The position numbers and the translations under genes are program-made. 64,000 nt of DNA, taken from assembly GCA_000403275.2 (NCBI GenBank), contig KE159599.1, positions 186,001 through 250,000 of the forward strand, given 5' to 3'. Origin of the DNA: Lachnospiraceae bacterium 28-4. Its GTDB lineage: Bacteria; Bacillota; Clostridia; Lachnospirales; Lachnospiraceae. Under the pieces are notes generated by a model that did not search any database, was not told where the DNA came from, and was given only the letters and a program-made list of their open reading frames with translations. Below are positions 1 to 9,063 of this stretch, piece after piece; positions within the stretch are counted from its first letter, which is position 1, and every line of letters starts with the position of its first letter.

Positions 1-336
1 ACATTTAGGATTGCAATCATTAGGATTCACAAGGCGTTTGCAGACAGACGCTTTTGCAATTTCTTTTTTCATCTTTGCCGGAAGCGTCTCTAAAAACCCC
101 ATGTACTCATTAAGATGCTGTGGGAAAATTCTAATCTTTATTCCCGTTTTTCTGCAAACGAAAGTGGCTAATGTCTTTTTTGTATCCCGAAAAAGATAGG
201 AAACAGTAAAACCGCTTTTAGCTGTTTTGATTTCACGTTTGCAGTTGCTATCCAGAAGAAGATTATTTATATCTTCTACGAGATTTCTGCTTGCACCGGT
301 AGTCTCTAAAAATTCATCATAATTTTTATCTGTCAT
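1..336 (-). CDS. Hypothetical protein, C-terminus beyond the window edge
   Basis: Open frame from an ATG at 336 running leftwards out of the window, so only about 112 N-terminal residues are visible. It starts MTDKNYDEFLETTG and includes a Cys/Lys-rich stretch (CKRLVNPNDCNPKC) near the cut edge. A GAGG ribosome site sits directly before the ATG. The start is 9 bases beyond the stop of the AraC-type regulator at 346, so the two genes are almost certainly co-transcribed. I do not recognise a catalytic domain. The clustered cysteines could bind metal, but that is inference. It may be an effector or partner of the neighbouring regulator. Confidence 0.6.
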   Translation of the reverse strand, partial: MTDKNYDEFLETTGASRNLVEDINNLLLDSNCKREIKTAKSGFTVSYLFRDTKKTLATFVCRKTGIKIRIFPQHLNEYMGFLETLPAKMKKEIAKASVCKRLVNPNDCNPKC

Positions 337-345
337 GTTGTAACC

Positions 346-1194
346 TCATATTTTTCTGATTGGCAGCCAAACTTCATATTGCATATTATTCGGGTCAGGG
401 TTTAGATAAACCTCTATATCAGGAGCATTAGCCAATTCAAATCCAGAGGCTGGAAGCCATTCTGTTATAATGCGTTGTTCCAATTCTTGAATGGATATCC
501 CTGTACCAATTCCGCTAAAAATAGCCCATGTACAAGCAGGAACAACATATTCATCTAAGGAATTGTCGATTTCAGCGGAGGAAGATACAGCTATAAAATA
601 TCGCCAGTCCTCTTCGTCATTGCACACGCTTACACCCAAGACACCCATAGGCTGATTATTCATAAGCGGTGCCATTTTTTCTAATGTACCGTTTACAGCT
701 GCATTTTGCCATATTTGCGGTACGGCTGCGAAATTGTTTTCTATTTCCTTATCCAGTGGATGAGATACTCCCACAATGCGAAAGGCTGCTTTTTCTTCAA
801 TGCGATAATTCAATTCTTCTACTCCTTTTACGGTTATTTTAAAGCTGATAGGGGAATAAGACTTCATAGGAACGCCTCCTTTTTTTGCCATTGATGGCGC
901 TATGCCATGCACATTTTGAAATGCCCTGTTAAATGCAGTCGGGGAAGAATACCCATATTTCATACCAATATCAATAATTTTTTCAGTTCCGCTTTGCAGA
1001 TCGATAGCGGCTAAAGACATTCGCCTACGACGGATATATTCCGAAAGCGGAATACCTGCCATATATGCAAACATTCTTTGAAAGTGGTATGTAGAGCAGC
1101 ATGCTATGCGCGCAAGTTCATCATAGCTTATTTCTTCTGCAAGATGTTCCTCAATATAAGAAATTGTTTTATTCAGTTTTTCTATCCATTCCAT
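346..1194 (-). CDS. AraC-family regulator with GyrI-like effector-binding domain
   Basis: 282 residues. The first ~105 form the double helix-turn-helix of AraC/XylS regulators (YDELARIACCSTYHFQRMF, then the second HTH with YSSPTAFNRAFQNVHGIAPS). The C-terminal ~160 residues resemble the GyrI-like small-molecule binding domain found in AraC/MerR regulators, including a YEVWLPI-type ending. Such proteins usually sense a hydrophobic or cationic compound and activate nearby genes. AAAGGAG lies at good distance from the ATG. The downstream gene begins 9 bases after the stop and is a likely operon partner. The ligand cannot be deduced. Confidence 0.85.
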   Translation of the reverse strand: MEWIEKLNKTISYIEEHLAEEISYDELARIACCSTYHFQRMFAYMAGIPLSEYIRRRRMSLAAIDLQSGTEKIIDIGMKYGYSSPTAFNRAFQNVHGIAPSMAKKGGVPMKSYSPISFKITVKGVEELNYRIEEKAAFRIVGVSHPLDKEIENNFAAVPQIWQNAAVNGTLEKMAPLMNNQPMGVLGVSVCNDEEDWRYFIAVSSSAEIDNSLDEYVVPACTWAIFSGIGTGISIQELEQRIITEWLPASGFELANAPDIEVYLNPDPNNMQYEVWLPIRKI

Positions 1195-1273
1195 TTTTCT
1201 ACTCCTTTCCAGTGATAATTATATTTCTTTGGATTGATTATTTCCTCTCTTTTCATGCACAAAAAAGAGAGTG

Positions 1274-1843
1274 TCAGAAGTTTATACTTGCTTTTTTTGC
1301 CTGATTGCATAAATCACGGCCTTTTAATGTATATAATTTATCATCTTTAATAAAGTGTGTACCGCATTGCCTAAACTCAAAATGTACGTTATGGGAAATA
1401 ATATTTTTATGCCTAATAGGAAGGCTGGAAAAAATGTGTAATCGGTAATCGGCATTTTCTTGATTTTCAACCGTACAGCCAACCGTAACATTTTCGTACC
1501 CACTTTCCCAATCATGCGGGACACAATCCAAAAATCTTTCAATTCTTTTTGTCAGAAAGAGAAAATGTAAGTCGGAGCGTTCTCGTATCATTTCCCAGCA
1601 TTCAGTACGCCATTTATCTGCATCCTCTATCAAGAAGTCTGATGAAAAACATACATAAACCATTTGCCCCGATTTCATTTTGTAAGTTCCATTTTTGTTT
1701 TTTTCAATAGGGGCATAAAATTTTTCGGTTTGCTTAATAATGTTTGTGTCAATTCCCTTTTTATAATCTCCCTTATGTATGTAGCAAAATTTGCAGCCTG
1801 CACTGTAACGATGACAGCCACGCCAAGGATTCCATATCGCCAT
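1274..1843 (-). CDS. DUF5131-like (phage Gp37/Gp68) protein with apparent internal deletion
   Basis: 189 residues starting MAIWNPWRGCHRYSAGCKFC, the typical start of the DUF5131/Gp37-Gp68 family, which carries a CX7CX2C radical-SAM-like cysteine cluster (C10, C18, C21). The C-terminal FEFRQCGTHFIKD motif is also typical. As I recall the family, about 50-60 residues including a conserved VGGES-type segment separate the LPIRHKNII motif from FEFRQCG. Here they are joined within three or four residues (around residue 149, nt 1390-1400). The gene therefore looks like an in-frame internal deletion derivative, possibly non-functional. Function of the family is not established. Confidence 0.7.
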   Translation of the reverse strand: MAIWNPWRGCHRYSAGCKFCYIHKGDYKKGIDTNIIKQTEKFYAPIEKNKNGTYKMKSGQMVYVCFSSDFLIEDADKWRTECWEMIRERSDLHFLFLTKRIERFLDCVPHDWESGYENVTVGCTVENQENADYRLHIFSSLPIRHKNIISHNVHFEFRQCGTHFIKDDKLYTLKGRDLCNQAKKASINF

Positions 1844-1905
1844 TTTTATCCTCCAATCTACTATTCTATATAACTTTATACGGATTTTTTCCCCCTCTTA
1901 CCCAT

Positions 1906-1933
1906 AAAAAAGAGCCAGCCACCGGCCAGCTCT
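1906..1933 (-). terminator. Rho-independent terminator after ftsZ
   Basis: Read on the minus strand, a 9-bp stem (AGAGCTGGC with GCTGGCTCT, two wobble pairs) closes a CGGTG loop and is followed by a run of six T. It lies about 45 bases after the ftsZ stop codon and should end the division-cluster transcript. Confidence 0.85.
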
Positions 1934-1976
1934 CAAATTTACTATGTATCACCTATAGCGCCACTTTTCCATTATT

Positions 1977-3179
1977 CTACTTCCTTTGCAGGAAATCCGG
2001 GATTTTCAAAGTTTTTTCTTCCACCGTACTCCTGATATCCCCAGGCTTGTTGATGCCGGGAATATTTTTCAGCGGTACGGTTCCCATATTATTCGGGGTC
2101 ACGCCAAAGCCTTGTCCTGTCGTTCCGGGCATGGGCATACCTGCTCCTCTGGAAGTTTTGCCCTGCAACGTCGAGGGGGAAATATATCCTGGCTTGTATG
2201 CAGGAAATCCCTGTGCTGCCTTGGAAGCCGCATCTTCCAGTCCTGTCGCGATTACTGTGATCGTACAGGTATCCGCCTTATTGGCATCATACATTGCCCC
2301 AAAAATGATATTTACTTCATCGCCGGCAAGGTTTTGAACATAATCCACCGCATCTGCCGCATCCGCCAGCGTAATATCGCCGGATACGTTGATAATGACA
2401 TGAGTCGCCCCCGATATCGTGGTCTCCAGAAGAGGACTTTCCACAGCCATTTTAACGGCCTCGTTGGCCTTGTCGTCTCCCTTACCATAACCGATACCGA
2501 TATGGGCAATGCCCTTATCCTTCATAACGGTCTGCACATCTGCAAAATCCAGGTTGATGATCGCAGGCACGTTAATCAGATCCGTAATTCCCTGCACTGC
2601 CTGCTGCAATACCTCATCCGCTTTTTTCAAAGCATCCGGCATCGTTGTCCGCCTGTCCACAATCTCCAAAAGCTTATCGTTAGGTATTACGATAAGCGTG
2701 TCCACATTATCTTTAATTCTTTCTATACCGTTTAAAGCATTTACCATGCGGGCTTTCGCTTCAAAACGAAACGGTTTTGTCACAACGCCCACCGTCAATA
2801 TTCCCATATCCTTCGCGATCTTCGCTACCACAGGAGCCGCGCCCGTTCCGGTTCCGCCGCCCATGCCGCAGGTAACAAAAACCATATCCGATCCTTTCAG
2901 CGCCGCCGTTATCTCTTCGCTGCTTTCTTCGGCAGCTTTCTCACCGATCTCCGGCTTCGCGCCGGCTCCCAGACCCTTTGTCAGCTTTTCCCCGATCTGC
3001 AGAAGCCTGGGCGCTTTGCATAACTGCAAGGCCTGCTTGTCCGTATTAATGCCGATAAATTCCACTCCGTCTATGTTTTCGTCAACCATTCTATTAACAG
3101 CATTATTGCCTGCACCGCCAACTCCTACCACTATGATCTTTGCTGCAGCCTCAGCTTCGTTTGTCTTAATTTCAAGCAA
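1977..3179 (-). CDS. ftsZ: Cell division protein FtsZ
   Basis: 400-residue tubulin-like GTPase that polymerises into the cytokinetic ring. The GTP-binding signature [11 protein letters not shown] is at about residues 106-116, the nucleotide loop [11 protein letters not shown] at 21-31, and the T7-like segment NLDFADV is present. After a Gly/Pro-rich linker the protein ends IPDFLQRK, the conserved C-terminal peptide that docks FtsA, SepF or ZapD-type partners. The start is TTG: AGGAGG sits 7 bases before it and the reading MLEIKTNE follows. It is the last gene of the cluster but has its own promoter and a structured leader. Confidence 0.98.
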   Translation of the reverse strand: MLEIKTNEAEAAAKIIVVGVGGAGNNAVNRMVDENIDGVEFIGINTDKQALQLCKAPRLLQIGEKLTKGLGAGAKPEIGEKAAEESSEEITAALKGSDMVFVTCGMGGGTGTGAAPVVAKIAKDMGILTVGVVTKPFRFEAKARMVNALNGIERIKDNVDTLIVIPNDKLLEIVDRRTTMPDALKKADEVLQQAVQGITDLINVPAIINLDFADVQTVMKDKGIAHIGIGYGKGDDKANEAVKMAVESPLLETTISGATHVIINVSGDITLADAADAVDYVQNLAGDEVNIIFGAMYDANKADTCTITVIATGLEDAASKAAQGFPAYKPGYISPSTLQGKTSRGAGMPMPGTTGQGFGVTPNNMGTVPLKNIPGINKPGDIRSTVEEKTLKIPDFLQRK

Positions 3180-3211
3180 GGTGTGACCTCCTTCATTATC
3201 CCTTTTCCAAT

Positions 3212-3229
3212 CAGTATGAATGCATACTG
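3212..3229. promoter_or_regulatory. Perfect inverted repeat in the ftsZ leader
   Basis: CAGTATG and CATACTG separated by four bases, a 7-bp perfect inverted repeat between the proposed ftsZ promoter and its ribosome binding site. It could be an operator or a leader RNA hairpin. No regulator can be named. Confidence 0.45.
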
Positions 3230-3254
3230 GATCCCTGATAAACTCCTACATGTT

Positions 3255-3283
3255 ATCATATAATTATTTCAACAAATTAGCAA
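3255..3283 (-). promoter_or_regulatory. Sigma-A type promoter for ftsZ
   Basis: Minus strand TTGCTA, 17-base spacer, TATGAT, placed about 76 bases before the TTG start of ftsZ in the ftsQ-ftsZ gap. A separate promoter would let ftsZ be expressed above the rest of the cluster. Confidence 0.65.
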
Positions 3284-3338
3284 CCCATTTTTCGCTTTTT
3301 TCGTGGGCTTTTTTTTCCGTTTGAATTTTATCTGTATT

Positions 3339-5006
3339 TTATTCCTGATGGAATGTAATATTTTTTGTATCCTCCGTATAGTTCTCCATTTGCAGTGTTC
3401 CGCTCTTTCCCTCTAATTCGGGAAGAATATTCTTCAATTTTATGATTTTCTGGTCAATCTCGGAACTGGAACCAAGCGTTACCCTGACCTCTTCAAAAAA
3501 CAAAGTCAGGTTGTAAGAAGAATCAAAAAATATCTTGTCCGCCGTAAGTTCATATTTATTCAACAGCTGGGTAATATCCAGAATCCGTTTGAAAATCTCG
3601 TCGTTCTCCACGGGCAGGGGTTCGTTCACTACCACATAGTCGAACCTGAGGCCCGTAACCTGCGGAATTCCGCGGGTTCTCTCCGAAGAGCTTTCCACCA
3701 CTGTTCCGTCTCTGTCAAAATACATATATCTTCCAAGATATTCCACATACCCCGCCAGCGCTTTTTCATATACGCTGATCCGTATCGTATTCGGCGTGAG
3801 GATATTCACATCCATTTTCTCGACAAAGGGTATGCCCTCCACGCCTTTATCTTTGTATTTCATAGCAAGATAAAGGGAATTCTTCCCATACCTTCCTTTC
3901 ATTACCATATCCATTACTTCTTCATTCGTATAATGGACATTGCCGTCCACATATACCGTCGTCACCTTATAAGCGGTGGTTATGTAATAATAAATACCTG
4001 CCAGAAAGGCGCAGCATGCAAAAATCGTAAAACCGATAATTACCAGGCTTCTATGCTGAACAAACCATTCTCCCAGTTCCGGCTTGTCCCGATAGACATC
4101 CCTGTCTTTTTTCCTGCTGTCCGTTTTCAGGCTTTTTTTCTTTTCTGTTGTCTCTTTTTTCTTCCCCGGTTTTTTCCTCTTTTTCCCTGTTTTCTTTTTT
4201 TCCCCTTCCGGCTTCTCTTTTTCTCCGCCCTCTTTCTTTTCTCCTCCCAACGCCGTTTTTCCGCCGGCCTTTTTCGTTTCCCCTTCCGGCTCCGCTTTCC
4301 CTTGAGCCTTCTTTGCCTCGCTCTCCGGCTCCGCTTTCCCTTTGGCCTTCTTTGCCTCGCTCTCCGGCTCCGCTTTCCCTTTGGCCTTTTTCGCATCGCC
4401 TCCTGGCTCCGCTTTCCCTTTGGTTTTCTTCGCCCCGCCTCCCGGTCTCGCTTTCCCTTGGGCCTTCTTTGCCTCGCCCTCCGGTTCCGCTTTCCCTTGG
4501 GTTTTCTTCGCCCCGTCTCTCGGTTCCGCTTTTCCTTTCGCTCCCTTTATTTTTCCTTCCGGCGCTGCTTTCTCTCCGGTCTCCTTCTTTTCTTCCTCCG
4601 GCGTCTTTTTCTTTCCGCTTCTTCTTACTTTCCCTTCCGCAGATTTCTGCCCTTCCGCCGTTTTTTTCTTCTTTTCCCCGGAAACCCTCTTTCGCTTACG
4701 TGTAGATTTCTTTGTTTCCCCCGTTCCTTTTTTCTCCCCGGCTTTCTTCTCCGGTTTTGCCTCTGCCTTTTCCTGCTGCGCGCCTTTCTTCGCTTCCTCC
4801 GGCTCTTTTCTTCCTTTTTGAACCGCTTTCTTCGTCTCTCCGGCTTCCTTCTCTCCAAAGGAGCCCCTTGCCCCTTTGGATGAATTTTCTTCCTTTACCA
4901 GCTTATCTCCGTTTTTAACCAGTCTTAAATTAGGATTACGCCGCCTGGCGCTCTGTTTTATTTTCTGTCCACTGTTTTGTTTTGTATTTTTCCCGTTACC
5001 GTCCAT
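3339..5006 (-). CDS. ftsQ: Division protein FtsQ/DivIB with a very long repetitive cytoplasmic tail
   Basis: About 555 residues, roughly twice the usual FtsQ/DivIB length. The C-terminal ~235 residues are conventional: one transmembrane helix (LVIIGFTIFACCAFLAGIY), then a POTRA-like segment (VTTVYVDGNVHYTNEEV) and the FtsQ beta domain. The preceding ~320 cytoplasmic residues are almost entirely Lys, Ala, Glu, Gly and Pro and include seven 13-residue tandem repeats. I place the start at the ATG at 5006 (MDGNGKNTKQ), preceded by AAGG. An upstream ATG at 5060 sits in an AT-repeat without a ribosome site. DivIB stabilises the FtsL/DivIC and PBP complex at the septum. The charged tail is likely disordered. 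Confidence 0.85.
   Translation of the reverse strand: MDGNGKNTKQNSGQKIKQSARRRNPNLRLVKNGDKLVKEENSSKGARGSFGEKEAGETKKAVQKGRKEPEEAKKGAQQEKAEAKPEKKAGEKKGTGETKKSTRKRKRVSGEKKKKTAEGQKSAEGKVRRSGKKKTPEEEKKETGEKAAPEGKIKGAKGKAEPRDGAKKTQGKAEPEGEAKKAQGKARPGGGAKKTKGKAEPGGDAKKAKGKAEPESEAKKAKGKAEPESEAKKAQGKAEPEGETKKAGGKTALGGEKKEGGEKEKPEGEKKKTGKKRKKPGKKKETTEKKKSLKTDSRKKDRDVYRDKPELGEWFVQHRSLVIIGFTIFACCAFLAGIYYYITTAYKVTTVYVDGNVHYTNEEVMDMVMKGRYGKNSLYLAMKYKDKGVEGIPFVEKMDVNILTPNTIRISVYEKALAGYVEYLGRYMYFDRDGTVVESSSERTRGIPQVTGLRFDYVVVNEPLPVENDEIFKRILDITQLLNKYELTADKIFFDSSYNLTLFFEEVRVTLGSSSEIDQKIIKLKNILPELEGKSGTLQMENYTEDTKNITFHQE
4257..4529 (-). repeat. 39-bp tandem repeat inside ftsQ (7 units)
   Basis: Seven consecutive 13-codon units of consensus AEPEGEAKKAQGK, imperfect at the DNA and protein level and all in frame. 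Flanking sequence is of similar composition without strict periodicity. The array encodes a polyampholytic stretch of the cytoplasmic tail and could vary in copy number. Confidence 0.85.
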
Positions 5007-5059
5007 ATATTCTACCTTAATGTGATATCTGCATCCGTCCCTCATTCCAAAAGGGCACA

Positions 5060-5107
5060 TTATATAATTATATAGTTATATAATTATATAGTTATATAGT
5101 TATATAA
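5060..5107. repeat. Six perfect 8-bp AT tandem repeats across the murA stop codon
   Basis: Plus strand units TTATATAA or TTATATAG repeated six times without interruption. The first unit read on the minus strand contains the last murA codons and its TAA stop, so unit gain or loss changes only the murA-ftsQ spacing and not MurA itself. It looks like a slippage-prone microsatellite. Confidence 0.9.
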
Positions 5108-6350
5108 TGTTAATATCCGCCCCCAGATTCCGCAGGTCTTTGCAAATATTTTCATATCCGCGTTCAATAAAATGCCTGTTTCTTACTACGCTTTTCCCTT
5201 CCGCAGCCAGGCCCGCCACTACAAGTGCCGCGCCTCCCCTTAATTCTTCCGCTTCCACATCCGCGCCCTTTAATCTCTCCACACCGTTAATGTATGCCTT
5301 ATTTTTAATGACTTCAATATTTGCGCCCATGCGGAGCAGGTCGTTTACGATCCGAAAACGGTTTTCAAATATATTTTCCTCAATGACACTTTGCCCCCGG
5401 GCTATGGACAGGGCCGCCATAAGCGGCGACTGCAGATCCGTGGGAAATCCCGGATGCACTTCTGTTTTCAGATAAGAGCATGCCTTTAATTTATGAATCA
5501 CATCCACGCCGACGCCTTCATCATTGACCGTTACACAGGCTCCCATTTCTTCTGCCACGGCCAGCAACGTCTGCATTTGCCCGGCGGGAGCGTTTTCCAG
5601 GAAAATGCTTCCTCCGGCCGCCAGAGCCGCCGTAAGATATGTTCCTGCCACGATCCTGTCCGCCGGCACTTTGTACTTGGCTTCGTGCAGTTTTTCCACG
5701 CCTTTGATCTTAAGACAGTCCTTGCCGATTCCTTCGATATCCGCCCCGGCTGCCGCTAAAAATTCACATAACGCCTCAATCTCCGGCTCCTTTGCCGCGT
5801 TTTCCAGCACTGTTGTTCCTTCCGCTGTCACTGCCGCAAGAACAACATTTTCCGTTGCCCCTACGCTTGGGAATGGCAGCCTGATCTCCGCTCCCTGCAG
5901 CCGTTTTGCCTTTGCGGTAAAAAACTGCTCCTGTTCTTCGATCTCTACTCCCATTTTCCTAAGGGCGGACAAATGGATATCGATCGGCCGTCTTCCTATC
6001 ACACATCCTCCCGGATACGCCATCGTCACTTCCCCAAACCTTCCAAGCGCCGCTCCGAGAAGCATAACGGAAGAACGCATGCGTGTCACGGACTCTCCGC
6101 TGATCCGCCTGTCGTTTACATGAAAAGCGTTTACCGTCACCGTACTGCCCGCCCAGGATACAAAGCACCCCAGTTCCTGCAAAAGATTCTGCATCAGATA
6201 AACATCCGCAATGCGCGGACAATTTTTTATCACACAGGTTCCCTTCACCAGTAAAGAAGCGGCAAGAATGGGCAGCACCGCATTTTTAGAACCTTGTATC
6301 TTCGTCTCTCCTCTCAGGAAGTTCCCGCCATAAATATAAATAGAATCCAA
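5100..6350 (-). CDS. murA: UDP-N-acetylglucosamine 1-carboxyvinyltransferase MurA
   Basis: 416 residues. Transfers enolpyruvate from PEP to UDP-GlcNAc, the first committed step of peptidoglycan precursor synthesis, in the cytoplasm. Lys22-Asn23 (GSKNAVLP) and the loop Cys116 in GGCVIGRRPID are present, the latter being the residue alkylated by fosfomycin. The ATG is preceded by AGAAGGTG. It sits between ftsW and ftsQ, the slot often occupied by murG/murB in related clusters. Its stop codon lies within an 8-bp AT repeat array. Confidence 0.95.
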   Translation of the reverse strand: MDSIYIYGGNFLRGETKIQGSKNAVLPILAASLLVKGTCVIKNCPRIADVYLMQNLLQELGCFVSWAGSTVTVNAFHVNDRRISGESVTRMRSSVMLLGAALGRFGEVTMAYPGGCVIGRRPIDIHLSALRKMGVEIEEQEQFFTAKAKRLQGAEIRLPFPSVGATENVVLAAVTAEGTTVLENAAKEPEIEALCEFLAAAGADIEGIGKDCLKIKGVEKLHEAKYKVPADRIVAGTYLTAALAAGGSIFLENAPAGQMQTLLAVAEEMGACVTVNDEGVGVDVIHKLKACSYLKTEVHPGFPTDLQSPLMAALSIARGQSVIEENIFENRFRIVNDLLRMGANIEVIKNKAYINGVERLKGADVEAEELRGGAALVVAGLAAEGKSVVRNRHFIERGYENICKDLRNLGADINII

Positions 6351-6485
6351 TGATTCACCTTCTAAACCATTTTTTTAAATGATGACCTATTTTATATATA
6401 TGGTAATCGCTGCCATCGCGTACCTTGTCCATTTTGAAACCTTAGCATGCGGTTCGTTCCCTTTGGCTCCCCTTTCCTGCTTTTG

Positions 6486-7640
6486 TCAGATGTCCTTTAA
6501 GCGAATTCCCTTTGCCACACTCAGAACGATCCCGACCTCAATCATAAGGAACAGCACCGCCGAACCTCCATAACTGATGAATGGCAGGGAAATACCCGTA
6601 TTGGGTATCGTATTGGTCACAACGGCAATATTCAGGATTACCTGAATCGCAATATGCCCCATCACGCCCACCACAAGCAACGCGCCAAACAAGTCGGAAG
6701 CGTTATTGGCAATCACCATAAAACGCCATATGAGCAAAAGGAACATAAGAATAATCGAAATGGCTCCGAAAAGCCCGAGTTCTTCACAAATAATGGAAAA
6801 AATCATATCGTTCTGCGCTTCCGGCAGGAAACCCAGCTTCTGCATGCTCTGTCCAAGCCCTTTTCCCAGAATACCGCCGGAACCAATAGCGTACAATGCC
6901 TGTAAAGTCTGGAATCCCTTTCCGCTGGCATATGCTTCCGGATCCAGCCACGCCAAGATACGCTCGCTTCGGAATCCCATGCCTTCCGCAGAAGCGGCCT
7001 GGGAAATAAAAAATATCACTACCGCGATTACCGCCGCTCCCCCGGCGGCCAGAATAATAAATTTTTTATATTCCGGACTGGCCACAAACAGCATCAGCGC
7101 CGCAATGCCAAATACAATAATCGCAGAACTCATATTGTTGGTAATCTGCCATATCATCACGCATATGGGCGCCGGTATTAACAGAACCATAAAAAAACCT
7201 TTGGTCGTCCGTATCGCCCTTCCCATCCGGCATACCAGGCTGGCTAAAAAAAGAATCATGCCCAGCTTTGCCACCTCCGCCGGCTGCAATGTCAAAGGGC
7301 CGACCTTGATCCATCTGGTCGCGCCGTTTGCGGAATATTGAAGCTGCGGAACAAGTACCATCACGATCAGCACCGCCGAACCTATGTATGCGATCGTGGC
7401 AAACTGCTCCCAAAAATGATAGGGAATATTCGCCACCACGATCATAGCTGCCAGGCCGATTACTGTAGCCATTACCTGTTTTTTCAAATAAAAAGTGGAT
7501 TCATGCCCTTGCAGGGTCGCTTCATAAGAACTGGTGGAATAGATCATCACCAGACCAAACCCCAGCAAAAACAAAACAATAAACAAAAGGCTGTAATCAA
7601 AATAATTTTCCGCCGGCCTCTTTCTCTGTCTTCCTGCCAT
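6486..7640 (-). CDS. ftsW: FtsW/SpoVE-type SEDS peptidoglycan polymerase
   Basis: About 384 residues with roughly ten membrane helices. SEDS proteins polymerise lipid II glycan strands with a partner class B PBP. The loop LGQSMQKLGFLPEAQNDMIF corresponds to the conserved region with the catalytic aspartate, and ISLPFISYGGSA is the C-terminal family motif. I choose the ATG at 7640 (MAGRQRKRP) with AAAGGA 9 bases upstream. A TTG nine codons earlier is less likely. From sequence alone I cannot tell FtsW (vegetative division) from SpoVE (sporulation). The position after murD fits either. Confidence 0.9.
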   Translation of the reverse strand: MAGRQRKRPAENYFDYSLLFIVLFLLGFGLVMIYSTSSYEATLQGHESTFYLKKQVMATVIGLAAMIVVANIPYHFWEQFATIAYIGSAVLIVMVLVPQLQYSANGATRWIKVGPLTLQPAEVAKLGMILFLASLVCRMGRAIRTTKGFFMVLLIPAPICVMIWQITNNMSSAIIVFGIAALMLFVASPEYKKFIILAAGGAAVIAVVIFFISQAASAEGMGFRSERILAWLDPEAYASGKGFQTLQALYAIGSGGILGKGLGQSMQKLGFLPEAQNDMIFSIICEELGLFGAISIILMFLLLIWRFMVIANNASDLFGALLVVGVMGHIAIQVILNIAVVTNTIPNTGISLPFISYGGSAVLFLMIEVGIVLSVAKGIRLKDI

Positions 7641-7689
7641 TTTTCTTTTCCTTTCATCCTCTCCCAAGCAGGATCATTGCGCCGCCCGT

Positions 7690-9057
7690 TTAAAGGCTGT
7701 TCACATAATCCTTAAATACTTTTCCCCTCACTTCATAATTGGGGAACATCCCCCAGCTGGCACATGCCGGCGAGAGCAAAACCGCATCCCCGCTCCGGGC
7801 CGTTTCCGTGCATATACGGAGAGCCTCCTCAAAACTGCCCGCACGGACGATATTTTCCATACCGTGTTTTCTGGCGCATTCCTCTATCTTCCCCGCTGTC
7901 TCTCCTACCAGCACCAGGCATTTTACCTTGTCCCCGCAAGCTTCTATCCATTCATCATACTCGCTTTGTTTATCATAACCGCCGCCGATCAGCACCGTAG
8001 GTCTGCTCATGGCCCGGATCCCCTGAATCGCAGCGTCCGGATTCGTCCCTTTGGAATCATTATAGTAATCCACTCCGTTTTTCGTAGCCACGAACTCAAT
8101 CCGGTGTTCCACCGCCCGGAACCGTTTTACCGTATCCAGTATATGCTCCATCGGCAGACCCATAGAAAAGGCAATGGCAATAGCTGCCATGACATTTTCC
8201 ACATTGCACATTCCCACCAGCTTCATATCGTGGATATTCATGAGTTTTTTTATTTCTCCGCCCACGGCCATGCAGATTTCCTCTCCTTCCAGATACAGCC
8301 CCTCTTCCAGCCTTCTCTTCGAAGAAAAGAAAATCACCCGCGCAGGGCATCTTCCGCCGAATTCCCGCGTATATTTATCTTCATAGTTTAAAACACATAC
8401 ATCTTCTTTCGTCTGTTTTCCGGCGATCCGCTCCTTCACCGCCACATAATTTCCCATATTATGGTGCCTGTTCAGATGATCCGGGGTAATATTCAAAATC
8501 GCGGATACATCGGGCCGGAAAGCATCTGTTGTTTCCAGCTGGAAACTGCTCACTTCCGCCACTGTCACCGTCTGTTCCGTTGTATTGAGAGCCATCTCGG
8601 TATAAGGCGTTCCGATGTTTCCCACCACGTAAACGGAATCATAATATTCCTTCATCATCTGTCCTACCAGGGTGGTTGTCGTCGTTTTTCCATTGGTTCC
8701 CGTGATCGCGGCCAGTCTGCCCTTCGCATACCGATAACCCAGCTCCAGCTCTCCCCATATGGGGATGCCCCTTTCTCCCAGCCCTTCCATAAATTCCGTA
8801 TCTACCGGCACTCCCGGACTTGGAACCGCCAGGCAGATCTCTTCCACGATGCTTTCCGGCAGTCTGCCGACAAAGATCTCCGCTTTACCGCCTTCCGGCA
8901 GTCTGCCCCGTATCTCCTCCGGTTTTGCGTTCTCATTCTCATCATAAAGGACAGGGATAGCCCCTGCTTCCAAAAGAAGCTTCGCCGCCCCTGTTCCGCT
9001 GATTCCCGTTCCTATTATTAATACCTTTTTATTCATCAGTTCCATAACGCCAGCCAT
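7690..9057 (-). CDS. murD: UDP-N-acetylmuramoyl-L-alanine--D-glutamate ligase MurD
   Basis: 455 residues. Adds D-glutamate to UDP-MurNAc-L-Ala using ATP. The Rossmann-like N-terminus (VLIIGTGISGTGAAKLL), the ATP loop GTNGKTTTTTL at about 119-129, and the Mur ligase motifs NITPDHLNRH and YNDSKGTNPDA are all present. The start is ambiguous: ATGs at 9057, 9045 and 9036 are in frame, and the AAAAGGG just after the mraY stop serves the second best. mraY ends 7 bases upstream, so the genes are tightly coupled. Confidence 0.95.
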   Translation of the reverse strand: MAGVMELMNKKVLIIGTGISGTGAAKLLLEAGAIPVLYDENENAKPEEIRGRLPEGGKAEIFVGRLPESIVEEICLAVPSPGVPVDTEFMEGLGERGIPIWGELELGYRYAKGRLAAITGTNGKTTTTTLVGQMMKEYYDSVYVVGNIGTPYTEMALNTTEQTVTVAEVSSFQLETTDAFRPDVSAILNITPDHLNRHHNMGNYVAVKERIAGKQTKEDVCVLNYEDKYTREFGGRCPARVIFFSSKRRLEEGLYLEGEEICMAVGGEIKKLMNIHDMKLVGMCNVENVMAAIAIAFSMGLPMEHILDTVKRFRAVEHRIEFVATKNGVDYYNDSKGTNPDAAIQGIRAMSRPTVLIGGGYDKQSEYDEWIEACGDKVKCLVLVGETAGKIEECARKHGMENIVRAGSFEEALRICTETARSGDAVLLSPACASWGMFPNYEVRGKVFKDYVNSL

Positions 9058-9063
9058 CCCTTT

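Noticed and set aside
4257-4529. 39-bp repeats read as a possible CRISPR array
   Set aside because: Units are contiguous, imperfect and in frame with ftsQ, with no unique spacers and no cas genes.
3933-4883. Long plus-strand open frames rich in Phe/Leu/Arg or Ser/Pro opposite ftsQ
   Set aside because: They are antisense to the Lys/Glu/Ala-rich repeats of ftsQ; composition follows from the complement and no ribosome sites are present.
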